In this document: in pieces, positions 50,461 to 58,919 of the stretch | How positions within the stretch are numbered: position 1 is the first letter of the stretch | Layout of the letters: the number at the start of each line of letters is the position of its first letter | Assembly (NCBI GenBank): GCA_910586705.1 | Contig: CAJUJK010000009.1 | Coordinates: 1-64,000 of the forward strand | Length of the DNA: 64,000 nt | From: an uncultured Lachnospiraceae bacterium | Lineage (GTDB): Bacteria; Bacillota; Clostridia; Lachnospirales; Lachnospiraceae | Direction of reading: 5' to 3' | Program-made: the position numbers and the translations under genes | The notes under the pieces: model-generated | Seen by the model: the letters and a program-made list of their open reading frames with translations, nothing else | Told to the model about the DNA's origin: nothing | Databases searched by the model: none

Positions 50461-52155
50461 ATGGCGAGGACGGTAGGCATAGGGATTCAGGATTTCAGAA
50501 AGATAATAGAAAATCAGTATTTTTATGTGGATAAGACGGCGTTTATCAAGGAGTGGTGGGAAAGCGGAGATGAGGTGACGCTGATCACCAGACCGCGCCG
50601 TTTCGGGAAAACCTTGACCATGAGCATGACGGAACAGTTTTTCTCGGTCAAATATGCGGGGCGGGGTGATCTGTTTGAGGGGCTGTCCATCTGGCAGGAA
50701 GAAAAGTACCGCGCCCTGCAGGGAACTTACCCGGTGATCAGCCTTTCCTTTGCGAATATCAAGGAGAACAATTATAAAGATACGCGGGATAAGATCGTAC
50801 AGCTTCTTGCCCGCGAATACGCGAGGTGCGCCTTTTTATTGGAAGGAGACAGCTTAAACGGGCAGGAAAAGGATATGTTTCGCAGAGTGACGGCAGATAT
50901 GGGGGATGTGGACGCGACGCTGGCGCTTCATCAGCTGTCGGAATATCTGTGCCGTTTTTACGGAAAAAAAGTGATCATCCTGCTGGACGAATACGATACG
51001 CCCATGCAGGAAGCTTATGTCCACGGCTATTGGGAAGAGCTGGTGGCGTTCACCAGAAGTATGTTTAATGCTGCCTTTAAGACGAACCCTTGGCTGGAGC
51101 GGGCGATTATGACCGGGATTACCAGAGTCAGCAAGGAGTCCATCTTTTCTGATTTGAACAATATTGAAGTGGTTACCACCACGGCAGGTAAGTACGAAAC
51201 GGCTTTTGGGTTCACGGAAGAGGAAGTGTTCGAGTCTCTGGACGAATTTGGAATGAGCGGGGAAAAACAGCGTGTCAAGTGGTGGTACGATGGTTTTATT
51301 TTCGGAGAATCGAGGGATATTTATAATCCGTGGTCAATTCTTAACCTGTTGGATAAAGGAAAGTTTACGACTTACTGGGCAAATACCAGCTCTAACAGTC
51401 TGGTCGGGAAACTGCTCCGGGAGGGAAGCAGGGACGTGAAGGAGTCCTTTGAGAGACTGATAAAGGGCGAACATCTCTGGATCCCCATCGACGAGCAGAT
51501 CGTCTACAACCAGCTGGACAATAACGAATACGCGATCTGGAGCCTGCTCGTGGCGGGCGGTTATCTGAAAATACTGAATTATGAGAGATATGAGGAAGAT
51601 GAATTCATAGGTGAACCCAGATATGAACTGACGCTGACAAACCACGAAGTGGAGATCATGTTCAAAAATATGGTGAGAAGCTGGTTTGCGAAAGAAGTGT
51701 CGAGCTATAATGCGTTTATTAAGGCGCTTTTGTCAGACGATACGGAAGCCATGAATGAATATATGAACCAGATTGCAGGCAATGCTTTCAGTTATTTTGA
51801 CACGGGTAAGCGCGCTTCCGGGAAAGCGGAGCCGGAACGGTTTTATCATGGTTTTGTCCTCGGACTGATGGTGGATCTGGCGGACTGCTACACGATCACA
51901 TCCAACCGGGAGAGCGGGTTCGGCAGATATGACATCATGTTAGAGCCGAAAAAGGAAAATCTGGATGCGATTTTGATTGAGTTTAAGGTATTTCATCCCA
52001 GAAGGGATAATAGCCTTGAGGATACCGTGAACGCGGCGCTTTTGCAGATCGAGGAGAAGAAGTACGCGCAGACGCTTATCGCGAAGGGGATTTCGGAGGA
52101 GAGGATTCGGAAGTACGGGTTTGCGTTTGAGGGGAAAGAAGTGCTGATCGGGTAA
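50461..52155 (+). CDS. AAA-ATPase-like protein with PD-(D/E)XK nuclease domain, copy 2
   Basis: Protein of 564 residues, the same length as copy 1 and nearly identical except around residues 97-165 and scattered sites near the N-terminus. The same P-loop variant (RPRRFGKTLTMS), LLDEYDTP and the nuclease motif are present. A GGGAGGG site precedes the ATG, and the short gap after the xaxB-like gene suggests cotranscription with the toxin pair. A block of about 545 bases (51463-52007) is identical to 47281-47825, which points to recent duplication or gene conversion. Confidence 0.85.
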   Translation: MARTVGIGIQDFRKIIENQYFYVDKTAFIKEWWESGDEVTLITRPRRFGKTLTMSMTEQFFSVKYAGRGDLFEGLSIWQEEKYRALQGTYPVISLSFANIKENNYKDTRDKIVQLLAREYARCAFLLEGDSLNGQEKDMFRRVTADMGDVDATLALHQLSEYLCRFYGKKVIILLDEYDTPMQEAYVHGYWEELVAFTRSMFNAAFKTNPWLERAIMTGITRVSKESIFSDLNNIEVVTTTAGKYETAFGFTEEEVFESLDEFGMSGEKQRVKWWYDGFIFGESRDIYNPWSILNLLDKGKFTTYWANTSSNSLVGKLLREGSRDVKESFERLIKGEHLWIPIDEQIVYNQLDNNEYAIWSLLVAGGYLKILNYERYEEDEFIGEPRYELTLTNHEVEIMFKNMVRSWFAKEVSSYNAFIKALLSDDTEAMNEYMNQIAGNAFSYFDTGKRASGKAEPERFYHGFVLGLMVDLADCYTITSNRESGFGRYDIMLEPKKENLDAILIEFKVFHPRRDNSLEDTVNAALLQIEEKKYAQTLIAKGISEERIRKYGFAFEGKEVLIG

Positions 52156-52448
52156 CAGGGTGGCGGCTGTGGTTGTGGCATAAAATCCTGTACTGCTTGC
52201 CAGAAAGGGGAAAAGATAGTATAATGGTAAATGTTTGTATATAAAGTTTTTCAGATAATCCGCCGATAACAATAATGTCATAAAAAATCGTATATAAAGA
52301 ATATACCACGGAAGGTCAGGTTAGTTATCATGGAGGATAAAAAGCTGGGATAAAGTTGATGTTTATGTGAATTGGGGCGTTGACTTTATCTTTTTCTTTT
52401 GGTCACTTAAAGTATATATATCTTATTTAATAGATGGAGAGTGAAAAG
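52156..52448. promoter_or_regulatory. Intergenic region with promoter of the sugar cluster
   Basis: AT-rich, 293 bases. Holds a good promoter: TTGCCA (52197-52202), 17-base spacer, TATAAT (52220-52225). That gives a leader of about 220 bases before the neuB-like gene. No terminator or known RNA seen in the leader; only a tiny ORF (about 52331) of seven codons with a start but no clear role. Confidence 0.55.
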
Positions 52449-53273
52449 ATGCATACATTTATCATTGCAGAGATAGGCATAAACCACAACGGAGATATGT
52501 CGCTGGCTAAAAAACTGATTGACGCAGCAGTAGTTGCTGGCTGTGACGCGGTCAAGTTCCAGAAACGTACCGTGGACAAGGTGTATACCAAGGAGTATCT
52601 GGACGGTCCGCGAAAAAGTCCATGGGGGGAAACCCAGCGTGCACAGAAGGAGGGGCTGGAGTTTGGTAAGGCGGAATATGATGAGATAGACGCCTATTGC
52701 AGGGAGAAGGGTATCGAGTGGTATGCCTCTGCGTGGGATATCGATTCACAGAAATTTCTGCAGCAGTATGACTGTAAATATAATAAGGTAGCTTCCGCAA
52801 TGCTGACAAGGGAAGAATTACTCGAAGAGATAGCCAGTGAGGGCAAGTATACTTTTATTGCGACAGGAATGAGTACCTTTGACGAAATTGACAGGGCTGT
52901 GGAAATTTTTGAAAAACATCATTGTCCTTATGAACTGATGCACTGTAACAGCACTTACCCGATGCCTCCAGAGGACGCGAATCTGAAAGTGATCCGTGCT
53001 TTAAAAGACATCTATAAATGTAAAGTAGGCTACAGTGGTCACGAGGAGGGGACACTGGTGAGTACCTGTGCGGTTGCGGCAGGCGCAACTTCCGTAGAGC
53101 GCCACATTACGCTGGACCGCAATATGTACGGTTCTGACCAGAAAGCGTCTATCGAGCCTTACGAGTTGTGCAAACTGGTGAGGGATATCCGTGAGACGGA
53201 GAAAATTATGGGGACAGGTGAGAAAGTACTCACTGAGGCGGAAGAAGAAGTGAAGAAGAAACTTAGGGGTTAA
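52449..53273 (+). CDS. NeuB-type nonulosonate synthase without a SAF domain
   Basis: Protein of 274 residues from the ATG at 52449, with GGAGAG upstream. The TIM-barrel starts FIIAEIGINHNGDMSLAKKL and contains FQKRTVDKVY, ATGMSTFDEI, HCNSTYPMP and VGYSGHEEG. This is the pattern of enzymes that join PEP to a six-carbon amino sugar or sugar phosphate to make sialic-acid-like compounds. Normal NeuB proteins are about 350 residues and end with an antifreeze-like SAF domain, which is absent. The KdsC-type phosphatase encoded next suggests that the product is phosphorylated. Confidence 0.85.
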   Translation: MHTFIIAEIGINHNGDMSLAKKLIDAAVVAGCDAVKFQKRTVDKVYTKEYLDGPRKSPWGETQRAQKEGLEFGKAEYDEIDAYCREKGIEWYASAWDIDSQKFLQQYDCKYNKVASAMLTREELLEEIASEGKYTFIATGMSTFDEIDRAVEIFEKHHCPYELMHCNSTYPMPPEDANLKVIRALKDIYKCKVGYSGHEEGTLVSTCAVAAGATSVERHITLDRNMYGSDQKASIEPYELCKLVRDIRETEKIMGTGEKVLTEAEEEVKKKLRG

Positions 53274-53280
53274 GTGGGAA

Positions 53281-54342
53281 ATGATAGAACTTATTGTATT
53301 TGACATAGATGGCGTAATCACAGACGGCTCTGTGATTATTGATTCTAATGGAAATGAACAAAAGCAGATTAACATGAAAGATGTTGATGGTATTTTTGAA
53401 CTGCATCGAAGAGGGTATAAGTTGGCTGCGATTACAGGTGAAGATACGGAGATTGTCAGCTATTTCGAGAACCGTTTCCCGTGGACATATTTTTATCGGG
53501 GCAACAAGACCAAGAAAGAAACAATGCAGCTGATCGAGGTTGGAACAGGGATACAAAGGGAGAGTATCTGCTATATAGGCGATGGGAAATATGATGTGGA
53601 GCCGTTGACGTATGCAGGTCTGGGACTGTGCCCGGCTGATGCAATCGACAAGGCAAAAAATGCGGCGGATATTATCCTGCAAAACAAGGGTGGTGCAGGC
53701 TGTGTCTGGGAAGTTATATCAATTTTGGAAAAGTATAATGATGCGGGGGGTGCCCACAATTATTTTTTTAGAAGACTGGAAGAGCATACACAGATTTTTA
53801 AGAAGCTTGCCTCCGATCAGAATCTGACGAAGCAGGTTATGGACATCGGGGACAGGCTGATTGAGATTTTTAAGAAGGACGGTGGGCTTTTTCTTTGCGG
53901 CAATGGTGGCAGCGCGGCGGATGCGCAGCATATTGCGACAGAGTTTATCAGCCGTTTTTATAAAGAAAGACCGGGGCTTAATGCAGAGGCGCTGTCAGTG
54001 AACACTTCGACTTTGACGGCAATCGGAAACGATTACAGTTTTGAGCGCGTCTTTGCGAGGCAGCTTGAGGCGAAAGCCAGACCGGGCGACATGGTGATCG
54101 GCATCAGTACAAGCGGCACTTCCAGAAATGTTCTTGAGGCGCTTCAGTATGCGAGGACACACGGGATGTCCACGGTTCTACTGATGGGTGCTTATGAGAA
54201 TCCAGAGTATAATGATGCGGCAGATTATATGGTTAAAGTGCCTTCGATCATCACACCGAGGATTCAGGAAGCGCATATTTTTATCGGGCATGTGATCGCG
54301 GAGTATGTGGAACATAGGATGTTTTTGGAAAAAAGGGAATAG
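53281..54342 (+). CDS. Fusion of KdsC-type HAD phosphatase and GmhA-type SIS isomerase
   Basis: Protein of 353 residues starting eight bases after the NeuB gene. Residues about 1-155 form a HAD phosphatase of the KdsC type (VFDIDGVITDGS, AITGEDT, YIGDGKYDVEPL). Residues about 175-350 are a SIS domain like GmhA, sedoheptulose-7-phosphate isomerase (CGNGGSAADAQHIATEF, GISTSGTSRNVLEAL). A fused pair implies that the two steps act in one pathway. It could dephosphorylate the NeuB product while the SIS part makes the sugar-phosphate substrate. This is inference from domains. Confidence 0.88.
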   Translation: MIELIVFDIDGVITDGSVIIDSNGNEQKQINMKDVDGIFELHRRGYKLAAITGEDTEIVSYFENRFPWTYFYRGNKTKKETMQLIEVGTGIQRESICYIGDGKYDVEPLTYAGLGLCPADAIDKAKNAADIILQNKGGAGCVWEVISILEKYNDAGGAHNYFFRRLEEHTQIFKKLASDQNLTKQVMDIGDRLIEIFKKDGGLFLCGNGGSAADAQHIATEFISRFYKERPGLNAEALSVNTSTLTAIGNDYSFERVFARQLEAKARPGDMVIGISTSGTSRNVLEALQYARTHGMSTVLLMGAYENPEYNDAADYMVKVPSIITPRIQEAHIFIGHVIAEYVEHRMFLEKRE

Positions 54343-54360
54343 GAAAGGTGCGAATGAAAA

Positions 54361-55197
54361 ATGCAGTCGATATTTGATAAATTTTGTATCAAAGAAAAAG
54401 TATGTATTATTACAGGCGGGGCTGGATTGTTGGGAAGGCAGCATGCGGTTGCGGTCATAGAGGGAGGAGGCATAGCGGTATTGCTGGATATTTCGCAGAA
54501 GGCTTTGCTGAATGCCAAAGATTACTTGAAGGGCATTTTTCCCGAAGCAGAGATTGATACATATAAAGCAGATATCACAAATGAGGAAGAACTGGTAATT
54601 GTTAGGGAGGATCTTTTAAAAAGGCGCGGTCATGTTGATATCTTGATCAATAATGCGGCAAACAATCCGAAAATGGAAGAGGCATCAAAGAATCTGGGGA
54701 ACATCAGGTTTGATAATTTTCCTATAAATATATGGAATGATGATATAGCGGTTGGACTGACAGGTGCTTTTTTGTGCGCAAAGGTGTTTGGGAAAGCAAT
54801 GGAAGACGGTGGGAGAGGAGTTGTTCTGAATATCTCTTCCGATCTTGGAATTATCGCGCCTGATCAACGCATTTATCGTAAAGAGGGGATTTTCGAGGCG
54901 GATCAGACGATCAAGCCAGTCACGTATTCGGTTATCAAGCATGGCTTGATAGGATTGACAAAATATCTTGCTACGTATTGGGCGGATAAAAATATCCGCG
55001 TTAACGCGGTATGTCCGGCTGGTGTTGAAAATGGGCAGAATGAAGAGTTCATAAAAAAATTAACAAATCTCGTACCTATGGGACGGATGGCAAATGTAGA
55101 CGAGTATCAATGTACTGTGTTGTATATGATATCGGATGCAAGCTCTTATATGACGGGATCTACAGTGATAATAGATGGCGGAAGGACATGCTGGTAG
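54361..55197 (+). CDS. Short-chain dehydrogenase, PtmA-like
   Basis: Protein of 278 residues. Rossmann motif TGGAGLLGRQHA (about 18-29), NNAANNP, the active-site Ser in LNISSDLGII and YSVIKHG (Tyr and Lys). The insertion around RIYRKEGIFEADQTIKPVTY resembles PtmA, an SDR found in legionaminic-acid clusters for flagellin glycosylation in Campylobacter. The classical start at 54361 follows AAAGG-type sequence. The likely role is an oxidation or reduction on the sugar precursor. Confidence 0.85.
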   Translation: MQSIFDKFCIKEKVCIITGGAGLLGRQHAVAVIEGGGIAVLLDISQKALLNAKDYLKGIFPEAEIDTYKADITNEEELVIVREDLLKRRGHVDILINNAANNPKMEEASKNLGNIRFDNFPINIWNDDIAVGLTGAFLCAKVFGKAMEDGGRGVVLNISSDLGIIAPDQRIYRKEGIFEADQTIKPVTYSVIKHGLIGLTKYLATYWADKNIRVNAVCPAGVENGQNEEFIKKLTNLVPMGRMANVDEYQCTVLYMISDASSYMTGSTVIIDGGRTCW

Positions 55198-55218
55198 GGC
55201 ATATTTGGGGTAAGAATA

Positions 55219-56067
55219 ATGAATAGTTATGGCATCATACAGGGAAGACTGACACCGTCAAATGGCAGAGGGATTCAGTTTTTTCCCTTCGATAATTGGA
55301 GGGAAGAGTTCCATTTGGCAGCCCAAATAGGATTGCAGGAGATAGAATGGATATTCGACTATGAAAGATATACAGAAAATCCAATTTGGAGTGAGGCAGG
55401 GAAAAGCGAATTAAAAAATCTTATTTCAGAGACAGGAATCAAGGTTAATTCTGTTTGTTTCGATTATTTTATGAGACGTCCCTATTATAAATATCGGGGC
55501 GGAGAGAGAGAAAGATTATATAAGGAAAACTGTGATATGGCGCGCCGGGTTATAGACGCATTGGCGGAAATCGGGGGAGGACTTTTGGAAGTTCCCATGG
55601 TGGATGATTCATCACTGGCTTCATCGGAGGAACATGAACTTGCGATAAATTTTATAGAAGAGATAGCGGTTTATGCAGAGCGGTACCATGTTCAGATCGG
55701 ATTGGAGACGGATCTGCAGCCGGGGAAATTTAGTGAGTTTCTTGAAAAAATAACTGGGCATTTTATTTATGCGAATTTTGATTCTGGAAATAGTTCTGGA
55801 ATCGGATACGATCCCAATGAAGAAATACCAGCGCTGGGAAAAAGGATTCGCAATGTGCATATTAAAGACCGTGTATATCATGGTACAACAGTAGCGCTGG
55901 GAACCGGAAGCGCCGATTTTGACGCTGTATTTAATAACTTAAAGGAGATTGGATATAGAAACAGTATGATTTTACAGGCGGCAAGAGGCAAGGATGGTCA
56001 GGAAACAGAGACAATTGGGCAGCAGTTAGAGTTTGTTAAAGCTTATGTTGAAAAATACGGTTTATAG
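55219..56067 (+). CDS. Sugar isomerase/epimerase-like TIM-barrel protein
   Basis: Protein of 282 residues of the AP-endonuclease-2/xylose-isomerase-like TIM-barrel family: GIIQGRLTPSNGRGIQFFPF at the N-terminus, metal-ligand candidates in EIEWIFD, LLEVPMVDD, IGLETD, ANFDSGN and NVHIKDR. Such proteins isomerise or epimerise sugars or act on inositols. Within this cluster, an epimerisation of the precursor is probable. Thirteen bases separate it from the next gene. Confidence 0.8.
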   Translation: MNSYGIIQGRLTPSNGRGIQFFPFDNWREEFHLAAQIGLQEIEWIFDYERYTENPIWSEAGKSELKNLISETGIKVNSVCFDYFMRRPYYKYRGGERERLYKENCDMARRVIDALAEIGGGLLEVPMVDDSSLASSEEHELAINFIEEIAVYAERYHVQIGLETDLQPGKFSEFLEKITGHFIYANFDSGNSSGIGYDPNEEIPALGKRIRNVHIKDRVYHGTTVALGTGSADFDAVFNNLKEIGYRNSMILQAARGKDGQETETIGQQLEFVKAYVEKYGL

Positions 56068-56080
56068 AAATGAGGATAGG

Positions 56081-57133
56081 ATGAAATATTTATTTATTGG
56101 ATTAGGTGGAATAGGACAAAGGCATTTGAGAAATCTGAAAAGCATATGTTCTGAAAACGATGAGTTTTATGCATATCGGGTAAGGCGTGAGCAATTTGTG
56201 TTAAATAACAGATTGCAGATTGAGGAGAACGAAAATTTAGAAAAAAAGTATAATCTGAAAGTATTTGATGATCTGGAAAAGGCACTGGAAATTCATCCAG
56301 ATATTGTTTTTGTTTGTAATCCAACCAGTTTACATATGGATGTGATGCTAAAAATTGCGGAGAATGGCTGTCATTTTTTCGTGGAAAAACCTTTATCCAA
56401 CAATATGGAAAAAATGGATTTGCTACAGGGGTACATACGGAACAAAAATCTTATTACATACGTAGGGTATCAGCAGAGATATAATCCATGTGTTATAAAG
56501 GCGAAAGAGGTATTGTCAAGTGGGGAGTTGGGAGATATATTATCTGTCAATGCGGAAATTGGAGAGTGCATTAAAAACTGGCATAAATATGAAGATTACA
56601 GACGCATGTATGCGGCAAGAAAAGAGCTGGGCGGTGGGGTTGTTTTAAGTCAGATCCATGAGCTGGATTATCTTTATTACTTCTTTGGTATGCCCGTCAG
56701 CGCATATGCGGTCGGAGGACAGATCAGTGATTTAGAGGTTGATGTGGAAGATGTTGCGGATATCTTGTTAAAGTATCAGATGGGAGACCGATATTTTCCG
56801 GTTCATATCCACGAGGACTACATACAAACGCCAGCTTCCCGAACATGTAAAATAATTGGTAATCGTGGAAGAATAGAATTTGATCTGATAGAAGCAAAGT
56901 TTGTTCAGTATGATAAAATAGGAAATTGCGTATACAAAGAAGAATACAATTTTGAACGTAATGATATGTTTGTAAATGAAATGAAATCCTTTTTAGAAAG
57001 CGTGAAAAACAAAAAGGAATCAAAGCTGCCAGTAGATGTGGGTATATATAGTCTGAAAATGGCTATGGGAATATTGGATTCTCTGGACACAGGGGAAGTG
57101 ATATTCTTTGACCAGAATATTGATAAGAACTGA
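56081..57133 (+). CDS. Gfo/Idh/MocA-family NAD(P)-dependent sugar oxidoreductase
   Basis: Protein of 350 residues; ATG at 56081 with GAGGATAGG upstream. The longer frame from 56033 would overlap the previous gene. Rossmann motif FIGLGGIGQRHLRNL, the conserved EKPLS (about residues 103-107) with the catalytic Lys, and the C-terminal region GGGVVLSQIHELDYLYYFFG. Enzymes of this family oxidise or reduce sugar ring positions; the precise substrate is unknown. Confidence 0.88.
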   Translation: MKYLFIGLGGIGQRHLRNLKSICSENDEFYAYRVRREQFVLNNRLQIEENENLEKKYNLKVFDDLEKALEIHPDIVFVCNPTSLHMDVMLKIAENGCHFFVEKPLSNNMEKMDLLQGYIRNKNLITYVGYQQRYNPCVIKAKEVLSSGELGDILSVNAEIGECIKNWHKYEDYRRMYAARKELGGGVVLSQIHELDYLYYFFGMPVSAYAVGGQISDLEVDVEDVADILLKYQMGDRYFPVHIHEDYIQTPASRTCKIIGNRGRIEFDLIEAKFVQYDKIGNCVYKEEYNFERNDMFVNEMKSFLESVKNKKESKLPVDVGIYSLKMAMGILDSLDTGEVIFFDQNIDKN

Positions 57134-57148
57134 GGGTAAGTTAAAAGG

Positions 57149-58900
57149 ATGAAATTATCAGATTACATATGGGATTATGTAAGTAAATTAGGAGTAAGAC
57201 ATGTATTTATGTTTCCAGGCGGCGGAGCAATGCATCTGGTAGACTCTCTGGGAAGGAATGAGAAGCTGGAGTATGTAACGTTGTTACATGAGCAGGCATG
57301 TGCGATTGCCGCAGAGACCTATTCCCGGATCGATTATAATCTGGGTGTGGCGCTGGTTACGACTGGACCGGGCGGAACAAATGCAATAACCGGAGTGGCG
57401 GCAGCATGGCTGGAATCAACGCCTATGCTGATTATTTCTGGGCAGGCAAAAACAGATGATTTGAAGGATCAGTATGGTGTAAGGCAGAAGGGAAATCAGG
57501 AAATAGGGATTGTGGACATTGTGAAATCCATCACAAAGTATGCAGTTACCGTGAAAGACCCAAATGAAATCAGATATCATCTTGACAGGGCTGTTTATGA
57601 AGCGAAAGCGGGCAGACCGGGACCAGTGTGGCTGGATATTCCGTTGGATGTGCAGGGTGGGGATATTGACGTTGAACAGCTCAAAGGATATGAAGCTGTG
57701 AGTGAGGAAAAAACGGACAATGTTACCAATGACGTTATGCAGACGGTGGAATTGCTTCAACAGGCAAAAAGACCAGTGATCATTGCAGGGCAGGGAATAG
57801 AAAGAGGAAATGGAAAAGAAGTATTCCGAAAATTGGTGGAAATTTTACAGATACCTGTTTTGTTCAGTTGGATCGCAGTTGAACTGTTGGAACATGATCA
57901 TCCTTGTAATTTAGGAAAACCGGGGATGGTGGCTCCGCGCTACTCCAATTTTACCATGCAGGATGCAGATTTGATCATCGCTATCGGAACACGTCTGGAT
58001 CCCGCTATGATCGGGTACAACCCAGATGACTTTGCGCCGGATGCGAAAAAAGTCATCGTTGACGTGGATGAGAAGGAATTACAAAAATTTCAGTTTGACA
58101 TTGCATTGAAAATACAGACAGACGCCACGGCATTTATCAAGGGACTGATAAATCAGCTGAGGCAGAAAAATATGGCAGATATTGCACCAGAATGGTTGGC
58201 GCGGTGTCAGGACTGGCGGGAAAAATATCCCGTTGTACTGGAAGAGTTCCGGCAGGATGACGGAGCGGTGAATCCTTACCATTTTATTGATACACTGTCC
58301 GAGGAACTGGCAGATGATGATGTAATTATTCCGGGGAGTTCCGGCGCAGGTATAGACGTTTTCTGGATGTGCTATAAAAACAGAAAGGATCAGAGGGCGT
58401 TGGCAACTGGAGCGCTCGGATCTATGGGGTATGGACTTCCAGCAGCGATCGGCGCGTGTCTGGCGTCAGGAAAGCGGACAGTATGCGTAGAGGGCGATGG
58501 AAGTATACAGTTAAATATTCAGGAGTTTGCAAGTATTGTGGGGATGCAGCTTCCGATTAAAATTTTTATTCATGGAAATGGCGGTTATCTTTCTATTATG
58601 AATATGCAAAGGAACCATTTTTCGGGGCATTTTGTAGGGGCAAATGATAAGAGTCATCTGTTCCTGCCAAATTTGATGAAAGTGGCTGGTGCTTATGGTT
58701 TAAAGGTATTTGAAATTCGTAATCACAAGGAGGTGCAGGAAAAAATTGAGGCTACGCTGAATGCGGAAGGTCCGGCACTTTGCTATGTTCATATGAGGGA
58801 CGATGTGCCGATTCAGCCGAAAGTAATGTCGAGAGTTGCTGAGGATGGGTCTATGATATCGGGTGGTTTGCGGGAGTTGTGGCCTTTTTTGGAAGGATAA
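57149..58900 (+). CDS. Thiamine-diphosphate enzyme, acetolactate-synthase-like
   Basis: Protein of 583 residues with the three domains of the ThDP/POX family. N-terminal GVRHVFMFPGGGAMHLVD and Glu in LLHEQACAIAAETYSR activate ThDP; the C-terminal site is GDGSIQLNIQEFASI...GNGGYLSI. Relatives include acetolactate synthase and sugar-modifying enzymes such as YerE, which adds a two-carbon branch to a keto sugar. Given its neighbours, transfer of a two-carbon unit onto the sugar is more likely than valine synthesis. This is inference from context. Confidence 0.88.
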   Translation: MKLSDYIWDYVSKLGVRHVFMFPGGGAMHLVDSLGRNEKLEYVTLLHEQACAIAAETYSRIDYNLGVALVTTGPGGTNAITGVAAAWLESTPMLIISGQAKTDDLKDQYGVRQKGNQEIGIVDIVKSITKYAVTVKDPNEIRYHLDRAVYEAKAGRPGPVWLDIPLDVQGGDIDVEQLKGYEAVSEEKTDNVTNDVMQTVELLQQAKRPVIIAGQGIERGNGKEVFRKLVEILQIPVLFSWIAVELLEHDHPCNLGKPGMVAPRYSNFTMQDADLIIAIGTRLDPAMIGYNPDDFAPDAKKVIVDVDEKELQKFQFDIALKIQTDATAFIKGLINQLRQKNMADIAPEWLARCQDWREKYPVVLEEFRQDDGAVNPYHFIDTLSEELADDDVIIPGSSGAGIDVFWMCYKNRKDQRALATGALGSMGYGLPAAIGACLASGKRTVCVEGDGSIQLNIQEFASIVGMQLPIKIFIHGNGGYLSIMNMQRNHFSGHFVGANDKSHLFLPNLMKVAGAYGLKVFEIRNHKEVQEKIEATLNAEGPALCYVHMRDDVPIQPKVMSRVAEDGSMISGGLRELWPFLEG

Positions 58901-58919
58901 TTTTATTGGGAGAAAGTGT

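Noticed and set aside
46100..52200. Insertion sequence or transposon bounded by the two ATPase copies
   Set aside because: No transposase, terminal inverted repeats or target-site duplications were seen; direct gene duplication explains the data.
55951..55964. GGATATAGAAACAG, resembling the CRISPR repeat
   Set aside because: Fourteen bases within a conserved coding segment of the TIM-barrel gene; no neighbouring repeat. Considered coincidence.
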